From contig JAHBZM010000001.1 of assembly GCA_019635435.1 (NCBI GenBank), forward strand, positions 1,674,001-1,738,000: DNA of 64,000 bases, given 5' to 3'. Made by a program: the position numbers and the translations under genes. The stretch comes from Ramlibacter sp. (GTDB lineage: Bacteria > Pseudomonadota > Gammaproteobacteria > Burkholderiales > Burkholderiaceae_C). The notes under the pieces are model-generated. The model had not been told where the DNA came from and ran no database searches. It worked only from the letters and a program-made list of their open reading frames with translations. Shown one piece after another: positions 46,983 to 57,055 of the stretch (the stretch's first letter is position 1; every line of letters begins with the position of its first letter).

Positions 46983-47933
46983 TTATTCGGGGGCGCGTGG
47001 CTGCGCGCCGGCGCAGGCCTGCAGGTGCTCAACCAGCAGGCGGGCCGTGACCGGCAGGGTGCTGAAATCGCGCGCCAGCAGGTCGATGCGGCGCGTGGCC
47101 CAGTCGTCGGTCAGCGCCACGCACTGAAGGCCGGCGCCGGCCTGGACGATGCCAAAGGCGCGCCGGGGCATCACGCCCACGCCCAGGCCATTGGCGATCA
47201 TGCGGCACATGGTGTCCAGGCTGGTCACGCGGATGCGCAGGCGGATGTTGCGCCCGGCCTGGATCGCGGCCTGGTGCATGGCCAGGTAGATGGAGCTGTT
47301 GGCGTGCAGGCCCACATGGTCAAACGCCAGCGTGGCGTCAAAAGGCACGGGCCCGCCGCCCGCCAGCGCGTGGCCCTGTGGCACCACCAGCACCAGTTCG
47401 TCCTGCCGGTAGGGCAGCGACTGCAGCTCGCCCAGGCCGGCCTTGGTCAGCGCGCCCGCATTGCAGATGCCCAGGTCGGCCGCGCCTTCCTGCACGGCGC
47501 GCGCGACCTCGGTGCTCAGGTGTTCTTCCAGGTCGATCTTGACCTCGTCATGCTGGCGGATGAACGAGCCCAGGTCTTCGGGCAGGAACTGCACCACGGC
47601 CGAGATGCTGGCGTGGATGCGCACATGGCCGCGCACGCCATCGGCGTACTCGCTGAGCTCGGCCTGCATCTTCTCCAGGCTGAACAGCACCGAGCGCGCA
47701 TGGTGCAGCAGGCTTTCGCCCGCGGGGGTCAGGTCCACGCCGCGGGTGTGGCGGTGCAGCAGCGGGGTCTCCAGCGTGGCCTCCAGGTCCGACAGGCGCT
47801 TGCTCACCGCCGAAGCCGCGATGAACTCCCGCTCGGCCGCCCGGCCAATGCTGCCCAGCTCGCACACGGCCACGAACAGCTGCAGCGAGGTCAGGTCGAC
47901 ACGGCGGGCAAAGTTGCGTTCGGAGGGCTTCAT
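46983..47933 (-). CDS. LysR-family transcriptional regulator
   Basis: A 316-residue LysR-type regulator. The N-terminal winged helix-turn-helix is at residues 13-72 (LQLFVAVCELGSIGRAAE, then AASAVSKRLSDLEATLETPLL). The C-terminal effector domain follows from about residue 95. The start MKPSERNFARRVDL is chosen by family fit. It lies directly upstream of leuC on the same strand and may be co-transcribed; control of the leu genes is plausible but not shown. In other Burkholderiales this position often holds a similar regulator. Confidence 0.88.
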   Translation of the reverse strand: MKPSERNFARRVDLTSLQLFVAVCELGSIGRAAEREFIAASAVSKRLSDLEATLETPLLHRHTRGVDLTPAGESLLHHARSVLFSLEKMQAELSEYADGVRGHVRIHASISAVVQFLPEDLGSFIRQHDEVKIDLEEHLSTEVARAVQEGAADLGICNAGALTKAGLGELQSLPYRQDELVLVVPQGHALAGGGPVPFDATLAFDHVGLHANSSIYLAMHQAAIQAGRNIRLRIRVTSLDTMCRMIANGLGVGVMPRRAFGIVQAGAGLQCVALTDDWATRRIDLLARDFSTLPVTARLLVEHLQACAGAQPRAPE

Positions 47934-48051
47934 GGGGCTTGAGCATCGCTTCTGGCGATGGCGTTCGAGATTTTCCCTTATGTGACAACTTTTTGTCGTC
48001 GCAAAACGCGATGACCATGCTGGCGGCGCGCGAGCACGATGGCACGGCCCG

Positions 48052-48118
48052 TTTTGAGTCAAAAAGGCCTGGAGTCCAGGCCAGCCGGGCATGGCGTGCT
48101 ACAAATACAGGAGCAAAA
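48052..48118 (-). repeat. Dispersed hairpin repeat downstream of gltA
   Basis: The plus strand reads TTTTGAGTCAAAAAGGCC, TGGAGTCCAGGCCAGCCGGG, CATGGCG, then TGCTACAAATACAGGAGCAA. It is an inverted copy in the gap between gltA and the LysR gene. It directly abuts the gltA terminator, whose T tract coincides with its A-rich end. Confidence 0.85.
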
Positions 48119-48159
48119 AGCCGCAGGGCCCGCGACGTTGCCGTCGCGGGCCCTGCGGC
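48115..48159 (-). terminator. Very strong intrinsic terminator of gltA
   Basis: Seventeen bases (GCCGCAGGGCCCGCGAC, 48120-48136) pair exactly with 48143-48159 around a six-base loop. Five T follow on the minus strand (the AAAAA at 48115-48119). It lies 20 bases after the gltA stop and ends the sdh-gltA transcript. Confidence 0.92.
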
Positions 48160-48178
48160 CTTGGAAGTCAGCGCGGAA

Positions 48179-49489
48179 TCAGCGCTTGGCCAGTGGCTTC
48201 ACGTCGCGCGCGGTGGCGCCGGTGAACAGCTGGCGCGGCCGGCCGATCTTGTACTCGGGGTCGCCGATCATTTCATTCAGCTGGGCGATCCAGCCCACGG
48301 TGCGGGCCAGCGCGAACACGCCGGTGAACAGGTTCACCGGGATGCCGATGGCGCGCTGCACGATGCCGGAGTAGAAGTCCACGTTCGGGTAGAGCTTGCG
48401 CTGCACGAAGTAGTCGTCTTCCAGGGCGATCTTTTCCAGGGCCTTGGCCAGCTTGAACAGCGGGTCGTTTTCCAGGCCCAGTTCGGCCAGCACCTCGTTG
48501 CAGGTTTCCTGCATGAGCTTGGCGCGCGGGTCGTAGTTCTTGTAGACGCGGTGGCCAAAGCCCATGAGCTTGACGCCCGAGGACTTGTCCTTGACCTGGT
48601 TCATGAACTCGCCCACCTTGGCCACGCCGCCCATCTTCTGGATGTCTTCCAGCATGTTCAGGCAGGCCTCGTTGGCGCCGCCGTGGGCCGGACCCCACAG
48701 GCAGGCCACGCCCGCGGCAATGGCCGCGAACGGGTTGGTGCCCGACGAGGCGCACAGGCGCACGGTGGAGGTGGACGCGTTCTGCTCGTGGTCGGCGTGC
48801 AGCGTGAAGATGCGGTCCAGCGCCTTTTCGAGCACGGGGTTGACCACGTATTCCTCGCAGGGTGTGCCGAACATCATGCGCATGAAGTTGCCGGCATAGG
48901 ACAGGTTGTTCTGCGGGTACATGTAGGGCTGGCCCACCTTGTACTTGTACGCCATGGCCACCAGGGTGGGCATCTTGGCGATCAGGCGGATCGCCGCGAT
49001 CTCGCGGTGCTCCGGGTTGTTGATGTCGGTGCTGTCATGGTAGAAGGCCGACATGCCGCCCACCAGGCCGGTCAGGATGGCCATGGGGTGCGCGTCACGG
49101 CGGAAGCCGCGCATGAAAAACTGCATCTGCTCGTTGACCATGGTGTGGTTGGTCACGAGCTTGTGGAACTCGGTGCTTTCCTTGGCGTCGGGCAGCTCGC
49201 CCTTGAGCAGCAGGTGGCACACGTCGAGGTAGTCGCGCTGCGTGGCCAGTTGCTCGATGGGGTAGCCGCGGTACAGCAGCTCGCCCTTGTCGCCATCGAT
49301 GTAGGTGATGGCGGACTGGGTCGCGGCCGTGGACAGGAAGCCCGGGTCGTAGGTGAACATGCCGGTCTGCGCGTACAGCTTGCGGATGTCCACAACGTCC
49401 GGGCCGATGGTGCCGTGGTACACGGGCAGCTCAACGCTGGGGCTGCCGTTGGAGAACGACAGGGTGGCTTTGTTGTCGGCAAGTTTCAT
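48179..49489 (-). CDS. gltA: Citrate synthase, type II
   Basis: A 436-residue hexameric-type (NADH-sensitive type in proteobacteria) citrate synthase that condenses oxaloacetate and acetyl-CoA. Active-site His residues lie in FTLHADHEQNASTSTVR and GPAHGGANEA. The catalytic Asp is in FGHRVYKNYDPRA and the later region. An N-terminal beta domain of about 50 residues (LSFSNGSPSVELPVYHGTIG) marks the Gram-negative type. It follows sdhE after 64 bases and probably shares the sdhCDAB transcript. A very strong terminator follows. Confidence 0.97.
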   Translation of the reverse strand: MKLADNKATLSFSNGSPSVELPVYHGTIGPDVVDIRKLYAQTGMFTYDPGFLSTAATQSAITYIDGDKGELLYRGYPIEQLATQRDYLDVCHLLLKGELPDAKESTEFHKLVTNHTMVNEQMQFFMRGFRRDAHPMAILTGLVGGMSAFYHDSTDINNPEHREIAAIRLIAKMPTLVAMAYKYKVGQPYMYPQNNLSYAGNFMRMMFGTPCEEYVVNPVLEKALDRIFTLHADHEQNASTSTVRLCASSGTNPFAAIAAGVACLWGPAHGGANEACLNMLEDIQKMGGVAKVGEFMNQVKDKSSGVKLMGFGHRVYKNYDPRAKLMQETCNEVLAELGLENDPLFKLAKALEKIALEDDYFVQRKLYPNVDFYSGIVQRAIGIPVNLFTGVFALARTVGWIAQLNEMIGDPEYKIGRPRQLFTGATARDVKPLAKR

Positions 49490-49553
49490 TTTCCGGGTTC
49501 CTTGTGTTTCGTGCCCAATCCTCTGGTGCGTGCCGGCCCTGGCGTGTGGCGCC

Positions 49554-49817
49554 TCAGGCTCGCAGCATGTCCAGTACGTTTCTAACTTCGCTTGTATTTA
49601 TGTCGGCCTGCAGTTCCTTGCGCCGCAGCAGCAAGTCCAGCAGGTCGTTGTCTGCCAAATCCATCAACACATTCAGGCCATCGGCCTGGCTGACCGTCAA
49701 GCCAGTTTCATGCCGGGAGAAGAACCGCTCGATGAACAGGTCGTTCTCCAGCAGCCCGCGGCGACACCGCCACTTGAGCTTGCTGAGCGAGCGCTCGTCG
49801 AGCAGTTCCTCGGCCAT
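49554..49817 (-). CDS. sdhE: Succinate dehydrogenase assembly factor SdhE
   Basis: An 87-residue protein of the SdhE/YgfY (CptB) family that helps attach FAD to SdhA. The conserved KLKWRCRRGLLENDLFIERF, with the Arg-Gly-x-x-Glu motif, is at residues 12-31. It lies two bases after sdhB in the sdh operon. In E. coli it pairs with ygfX. Here a YgfX-like gene is found instead at 931-1401, next to rpoE, about 48 kb away. A much longer reading in this frame runs through sdhB in the wrong frame and was rejected. Confidence 0.94.
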   Translation of the reverse strand: MAEELLDERSLSKLKWRCRRGLLENDLFIERFFSRHETGLTVSQADGLNVLMDLADNDLLDLLLRRKELQADINTSEVRNVLDMLRA

Positions 49818-49819
49818 GC

Positions 49820-50524
49820 CTAAACAGCCCGCCGCACCATCAGTTCCTTGATCTTGCCAATGGCCATCGTCGGGTTCAGTCCCTTCGGGCACACGTCCAC
49901 GCAGTTCATGATGGTGTGGCAGCGGAACAGGCGGTACGGGTCCTCGAGGTTGTCCAGGCGCTCGGCGGCGGCTTCGTCGCGGCTGTCGGCCAGGAAGCGG
50001 TAGGCCTGCAGCAGGCCGGCCGGGCCCACGAACTTGTCGGGGTTCCACCAGAAGCTGGGGCAGCTCGTGGAGCAGCTGGCGCACAGGATGCACTCGTACA
50101 GGCCATCGAGCTCTTCGCGCTCCTCGGGCGACTGCAGGCGCTCCTTCTCGGGCGGCACGTTGTCGTTGACCAGGTAGGGCTTGATCGAGTTGTACTGCTT
50201 GAAGAACTGCGTCATGTCCACGATCAGGTCGCGGATCACGGGCAGGCCCGGCAGCGGCTTGAGCACGATGGTGCCCTTGAGCGTGTTCATGTTGGTCAGG
50301 CAGGCCAGGCCGTTCTTGCCGTTGATGTTCATCGCGTCGGAGCCGCACACGCCTTCGCGGCAGGAGCGGCGGAACGACAGCGACGGGTCCTGGGCCTTGA
50401 GCTTCATCAGTGCGTCCAGCAGCATGCGCTCGTGGCCGTCGAGCTCGATCTCGACGGTTTGCATGTAGGGCTTGGCGTCCTTGTCCGGGTCGTAACGGTA
50501 GATCTGGAAAGTGCGTTTTTGCAT
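49820..50524 (-). CDS. sdhB: Succinate dehydrogenase iron-sulfur subunit
   Basis: A 234-residue subunit that carries electrons from FAD to quinone through three clusters. The [2Fe-2S] ligands are in CREGVCGSDAMNINGKNGLAC, and the [4Fe-4S] and [3Fe-4S] ligands are in CILCASCSTSCP and CHTIMNCVDVCPKGLNP. All are intact. It lies between sdhA and sdhE in the operon. Confidence 0.97.
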   Translation of the reverse strand: MQKRTFQIYRYDPDKDAKPYMQTVEIELDGHERMLLDALMKLKAQDPSLSFRRSCREGVCGSDAMNINGKNGLACLTNMNTLKGTIVLKPLPGLPVIRDLIVDMTQFFKQYNSIKPYLVNDNVPPEKERLQSPEEREELDGLYECILCASCSTSCPSFWWNPDKFVGPAGLLQAYRFLADSRDEAAAERLDNLEDPYRLFRCHTIMNCVDVCPKGLNPTMAIGKIKELMVRRAV

Positions 50525-50580
50525 GGTGGGGTCCGTGTTTCTTGAATCTAGGCGCTTTGGTTCGCGGGCGGAAGTACGTA

Positions 50581-52389
<1,809 letters not shown>

Positions 52390-52393
52390 GTTC

Positions 52394-52759
52394 TTACAGT
52401 CTCCAGAGGACTTGAATCGCCCAGCCGGCGCAGCCGACGAGCCAGACGATGGTGAAGACCTGCAGCAGCAGGCGCACCGAGACGGGTTTGACGTAGTCCA
52501 TCCAGACGTCGCGCATGCCGACCCAGACATGCCACAGCAGCGACACGATCACGGAGAAGGTCAGCACCTTCATCCACTGGCTGGCGAAGATGCCGGCCCA
52601 TTTGTCGTAGCCGATGGGGCCGCGGCTGAAGATCACCTGGGCCAGCACGAGCAGTGTGAAAAGGGCCATCAGGGCGGCGGTGACGCGCTGGCTGAGCCAG
52701 TCGCGCAGACCGTAGTGCGCACCCACGACGATGCGCTTGGAGCCGTAGTTCACGGACAT
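52394..52759 (-). CDS. sdhD: Succinate dehydrogenase membrane anchor subunit D
   Basis: A 121-residue membrane protein with three transmembrane helices (about 27-47, 63-83, 96-117) that anchors SdhAB and helps bind quinone and haem. The RIVVGAHYGLRDWLSQRVTA start and HVWVGMRDVWMDYVKP (haem His, quinone Asp region) are typical of the family. It follows sdhC after 20 bases. Confidence 0.95.
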   Translation of the reverse strand: MSVNYGSKRIVVGAHYGLRDWLSQRVTAALMALFTLLVLAQVIFSRGPIGYDKWAGIFASQWMKVLTFSVIVSLLWHVWVGMRDVWMDYVKPVSVRLLLQVFTIVWLVGCAGWAIQVLWRL

Positions 52760-52779
52760 GTTGGTTGCTCCTTGTTGTT

Positions 52780-53214
52780 TTAGTAAAGGCCGAACAGCTT
52801 GGCGCCCAGCACCACGGTCAGGCCCAGGCTCAGCGCCAGCGTGACCACGGCCGAGCTCTTGCCGAATTCCTTGCTCACCGCCTTGTGGCTCACGTCCATC
52901 CAGAGGTGGCGCAGGCCGGCGATGAAGTGGTGCAGGAAGGCCCAGATCAGCGCCAGCGCCACCAGCTTGAAGAACCAGCCGGGGACCGGGCCCACGCCGA
53001 TGTTGAAGGCCGCGCGAAAGCGCGCGAACGAGAGCTCGGACGAGACCGATTTGTCGAACATCCAGATGATGAAGGGCATCAGCAGGAACATCAGCACGCC
53101 GCTGATGCGGTGCAGGATGGACACGATGCCGGCGGCCGGCAGGCGGTAGCTCGGCAGGTCGCTCAGGGCGTGGATGTTGCGGAACTCAGGCCGCTTCTTG
53201 GCAAGCTCGGTCAT
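52780..53214 (-). CDS. sdhC: Succinate dehydrogenase cytochrome b556 subunit C
   Basis: A 144-residue three-helix membrane subunit. The conserved N-terminal RPEFRNIHALSDLPSYRLP, followed by SILHRISGVLMFLLMP (quinone Ser and Arg), and HHFIAGLRHLWMD (haem His) are clear. The start MTELAKKRPEF is chosen over a longer upstream reading. It is the first gene of sdhCDAB-sdhE-gltA, 142 bases after the GntR gene. Confidence 0.95.
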   Translation of the reverse strand: MTELAKKRPEFRNIHALSDLPSYRLPAAGIVSILHRISGVLMFLLMPFIIWMFDKSVSSELSFARFRAAFNIGVGPVPGWFFKLVALALIWAFLHHFIAGLRHLWMDVSHKAVSKEFGKSSAVVTLALSLGLTVVLGAKLFGLY

Positions 53215-53356
53215 GGGGGGACTTTCGTGGATGGAGGTAACCGCGTTGTAATTCGAGGAAGGCAATCAACCCAAAATTCTATTGCAACGCATCAAACTGA
53301 CACGGGCATTGCATCTTTTGTCGATCAAACCACTCAATTGGCGGCCTGATCGGGGG

Positions 53357-54148
53357 CTAATTCAGCTCGTTGCGGTAGTGGTGGGTGTCGGTGCGGTACA
53401 GGCCGCGGCGCAGTTCCATCGGGGTGTCCTTGTAGGTGTAGGCCAGGCGCTCCACGCTGAGCAGGGGGGTGTGCACCGCCACCTGCAGCAGGCCGGCCTG
53501 GGCGTCATCGGCGGCCACGGCACGCAGCTTTTCCTCGGCGCGCACCATGCGCACGCCGAACTCCACCTCGTACATCGCGTAGGTCGGGCCCTGGTAGCCG
53601 GCCATCTGCTCCAGCGTCAGGCCCTTGAAGGTGGTGCCCGGCAGCCAGAGGTCTTCGAGAATCGTGGGCACGCCGCCGAACGACAGCACCCGGCGCACCT
53701 GCAGTACGGCGTCGCCCGAGCGCAGCGCCAGCAACCGCGCCACGTCGGCGCTGGCGCGCACGCGCCGGCATTCGACGATGCGCCGCTGGGCCGGGCCCTC
53801 GCTGTCCAGGTCGCCGCTGTCGGGCATCAGCTTGAGGAAGCGGTACTGCACGTGCTGCTCGGAATGGGTGGCCACGAAGGTGCCCTTGCCCTGGCGGCGC
53901 ACCACCAGGTTTTCGGCGGCCAGGTCGTCAATGGCCTTGCGCACCGTGCCCTGGCTCACGCGGTAGCGCGCGGCCAGGTCCATCTCGCTGGGGATGGCTT
54001 CGCCGGGCTTCCATTCGCCGGCCTGCAGGCTCTGCAGGATCAGGCCCTTGATCTGCTGGTACAGCGGGCTGAACGCCGGCGCCGCCTGGCCGCCGGCCTC
54101 GGCCAGGGGCAGCGCGGCTTCACCGGGGGAGGGCAGGGTCTGGGCCAT
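53357..54148 (-). CDS. GntR/HutC-family transcriptional regulator
   Basis: A 263-residue regulator. The N-terminal winged helix-turn-helix (PLYQQIKGLILQSLQAG, then SEMDLAARYRVSQGTVRKAIDDL) and a C-terminal UTRA ligand-binding domain place it in the HutC subgroup. The ATG at 54148 is chosen; a start at 54199 would add 17 poor-similarity residues. It is encoded head-to-head with mdh and just before sdhC, with a perfect palindrome (54201-54212) upstream. A role in control of these TCA genes or of itself is likely but not shown. Confidence 0.88.
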   Translation of the reverse strand: MAQTLPSPGEAALPLAEAGGQAAPAFSPLYQQIKGLILQSLQAGEWKPGEAIPSEMDLAARYRVSQGTVRKAIDDLAAENLVVRRQGKGTFVATHSEQHVQYRFLKLMPDSGDLDSEGPAQRRIVECRRVRASADVARLLALRSGDAVLQVRRVLSFGGVPTILEDLWLPGTTFKGLTLEQMAGYQGPTYAMYEVEFGVRMVRAEEKLRAVAADDAQAGLLQVAVHTPLLSVERLAYTYKDTPMELRRGLYRTDTHHYRNELN

Positions 54149-54194
54149 GGGCGTGCGGTTGGAAGTCAGGGCAGACGGGCTTGAAACATGTCGA

Positions 54195-54220
54195 ATCATA
54201 TCTTATATAAGACATAAGAC
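54195..54220. promoter_or_regulatory. Palindromic operator candidate between gntR and mdh
   Basis: TCTTATATAAGA (54201-54212) is a perfect 12-base palindrome. A further half-site copy, ATAAGAC (54214-54220), follows, so the minus strand reads GTCTTAT twice in tandem. AT-rich palindromes of this size are usual GntR-family sites. It lies in the divergent gap, about 50 bases from the gntR start and 125 from mdh. Confidence 0.55.
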
Positions 54221-54337
54221 AAATTGACGCCTCAGGGTTTTCGCGGGTACACTCGCCGACTGATTCAGCAGGGCTCCGCCGGTGGTTTCGGGGCCGTTGC
54301 CGACACCGTTTTAGCAACTCTTCCTCTGGAGATCCCC

Positions 54338-55324
<987 letters not shown>

Positions 55325-55332
55325 CATGACCC

Positions 55333-55404
55333 ACCCCCGAAGCGCCTTCGGCGCCTCCCCCTCGAGGGGGCGCCCCCAGCGGCCCGGCAAAGCCGGTTCC
55401 GCGG
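55333..55404 (+). repeat. REP-like GC-rich hairpin element downstream of mdh
   Basis: Three small inverted repeats in a row: GCGCCTTCGGCGC, CCCCCTCGAGGGGG and CGGCAAAGCCG. I recognise near-identical strings as common intergenic elements in Comamonadaceae genomes (from memory, not searched). Only one copy is in this window. It may end or protect the mdh transcript. Confidence 0.7.
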
Positions 55405-55434
55405 CGGCCCGCGTGGGCGCACTGGCTGCCTGAC

Positions 55435-56454
55435 GTGAGGCATCCGCGGGAGGTCCTTCTTGGCGTGTCGGCGCAGGTCGGGGGTTTTTCCATCCCCGTC
55501 TGTGACCATTACAGCGGCGTCGAGGCACGGATGCGCAAGAGCCTGGACCTGCAGGCCGAGATGACCGGGGAGTTCGGCGCCTGCGTGTTCGACGTGACGC
55601 TGGACTGCGAAGACGGCGCGCCCGTGGGCGGCGAGGCCGACCACGCCGCGCTGGTGGTGGCGCTGGCCACCCTGGCCGGCGACAAGGCGCGCGTGGCGGT
55701 GCGCGTGCACCCGGTGGACCATCCGGCGTTCGACCAGGATGTGGCCACCATCGCCGGCAGCGCCGGCCACAGGCTCACCCACCTGATGGTGCCCAAGGTC
55801 GAGACGATCGCCGATGTGCAGCGCGCCGTGCAGGCCCTGGATGCCGCAGGCGCCAGCCAGCTGCCGCTGCAGGTGCTGATCGAGTCGCCCGCGGCGCTGT
55901 ACCACGCCCATGACATTGCCGCGCATCCGCGCGTTCAGTCGCTCAGCTTCGGGCTCATGGACTTTGTCTCGGCGCATGGCGGGGCCATTCCGGCCCAGGG
56001 CATGTCGTCGGCGGGCCAGTTCACGCACCCGCTGGTGGTGCGGGCCAAGCTGGGCATTGCCGCGGCCTGCCACGCGCATGGCAAGGTGCCTTCGCACTGC
56101 GTGGTGACCGAGTTCAACGACGCGGCGGCCCTGCTCATGGCCGCGCGCCGTGCCGCGCGCGAGTTTGGCTACACCCGGATGTGGAGCATCCACCCGGCGC
56201 AGATCAGGCCCATCCTCGAGGCCTTTGCCCCTGACCCGGGCGAGATCGAGGACGCTAGCAAAATAATAGCAGCAGCAGCCCGTGCAGACTGGGCTCCCAT
56301 CAGTTTTGATGGCAAGCTGCATGACCGGGCGAGTTATCGCTACTACTGGCAGGTGCTGGAGAGGGCCCATCGCACCGCCAGGGCCCTGCCCCCCGAAGTC
56401 CAGGGCTGGTTCGCCGCCCCGGTTCATTCAACCCCGGAGACAACCCCCACATGA
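55435..56454 (+). CDS. CitE-like CoA-ester lyase (HpcH/HpaI family)
   Basis: A 339-residue TIM-barrel enzyme of the CitE/malyl-CoA lyase class. Family motifs are FDVTLDCEDGAPVG (metal and substrate acidic residues), VRVHPVDHPAFDQD, LMVPKVETIADV and MWSIHPAQIRPI. Members cleave or hydrolyse malyl-, citramalyl- or beta-methylmalyl-CoA; the substrate here is not known. The position between mdh and acnB fits central carbon metabolism. The GTG start at 55435 gives the family N-terminus. Residues 274-294 are encoded by a copy of the dispersed repeat. The stop overlaps the next gene (ATGA). Confidence 0.85.
   Translation: MRHPREVLLGVSAQVGGFSIPVCDHYSGVEARMRKSLDLQAEMTGEFGACVFDVTLDCEDGAPVGGEADHAALVVALATLAGDKARVAVRVHPVDHPAFDQDVATIAGSAGHRLTHLMVPKVETIADVQRAVQALDAAGASQLPLQVLIESPAALYHAHDIAAHPRVQSLSFGLMDFVSAHGGAIPAQGMSSAGQFTHPLVVRAKLGIAAACHAHGKVPSHCVVTEFNDAAALLMAARRAAREFGYTRMWSIHPAQIRPILEAFAPDPGEIEDASKIIAAAARADWAPISFDGKLHDRASYRYYWQVLERAHRTARALPPEVQGWFAAPVHSTPETTPT
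56254..56315 (+). repeat. Dispersed hairpin repeat, in-frame copy in the CitE-like gene
   Basis: The stretch reads GCTAGCAAAATAATAGCAGC, then AGCAGCCCGTGCAGACTGGG and CTCCCATCAGTTTTGATGGCAA. The GCTA...TAGC head, the GACTGGGCTCC middle and the TTTTGATGGCAA tail follow the family layout, with a drifted core. It is translated as residues 274-294 of the lyase. Confidence 0.6.
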
Positions 56455-57020
56455 AAACCCTCATCACCGCCGCCTTGCTGCTGACCCTGCCCGGCCTGCT
56501 GCTGGCCCAGACCGACACCAAGCCCGCCAAAAAGGCGCCGCACAAGCTCGCGCCCTCGGCCCAGAAAGCCGTGGAAGAGGTCACGCCGATCGACGAGGAG
56601 CCTGATGTCCAGCTCTCCGATGCCGACCGCGCCGTGGCGGCCCAGGTCCACACGGGCAACATTCCCTGCGAGCTCGACGCCACGGTGATCATCACCGAGT
56701 CCCGGCGCCACAAGGGCTTCTTCTCGGTGATCACGCGCGGCCACCGCTTCTACATGCACCCCGTGGAAAGCCGCACCGGGGCCATCCGGCTCGAAGACCC
56801 CAAGCGCGGCGCCATGTGGCTGCAGCTGGGCAATAAATCGATGCTCATGAGCCAGAAGCTGGGCCAGCGGCTGGCCGACGACTGCATGAACCCCGCGCAG
56901 CAGGCCGTCAACGAGGCCCTCAAGAAAAACCCCTTGCCCAGCCTGCTTGAGCCGCTGCCCGCCGCATCGGCCGCGGCTGGCGCGCAAAGTGCATCACCGT
57001 CGCGGACCCCGACCAACTGA
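56451..57020 (+). CDS. Secreted hypothetical protein upstream of acnB
   Basis: A 189-residue protein with a clear signal peptide (MKTLITAALLLTLPGLLLAQ). A Lys/Pro-rich linker follows, then a domain of about 100 residues with IPCELDATVIITESRRHKGFF, FYMHPVESRTGAIRLED and a second Cys in LADDCMNP. The C-terminus is Ala/Pro/Ser-rich. The two Cys may form a disulfide in the periplasm. I recognise no named family or function. It overlaps the lyase stop by four bases and lies 35 bases before acnB, so it is probably co-transcribed with both. Confidence 0.75.
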   Translation: MKTLITAALLLTLPGLLLAQTDTKPAKKAPHKLAPSAQKAVEEVTPIDEEPDVQLSDADRAVAAQVHTGNIPCELDATVIITESRRHKGFFSVITRGHRFYMHPVESRTGAIRLEDPKRGAMWLQLGNKSMLMSQKLGQRLADDCMNPAQQAVNEALKKNPLPSLLEPLPAASAAAGAQSASPSRTPTN

Positions 57021-57055
57021 CCCCGATACTTTTTTTGATTTGAACGGAGAACCCC

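Noticed and set aside
45537..47942. An 801-codon open frame opposite leuC and the LysR gene
   Set aside because: It spans two well-supported genes and their gap and has no family features, so it is an antisense shadow.
53270..53345. Possible extra copy of the dispersed repeat before sdhC
   Set aside because: It has short GATCAAAC and GCAACGC strings, but the GGCCGCC core and GGACTCCAGG block are absent, so it does not meet the pattern.
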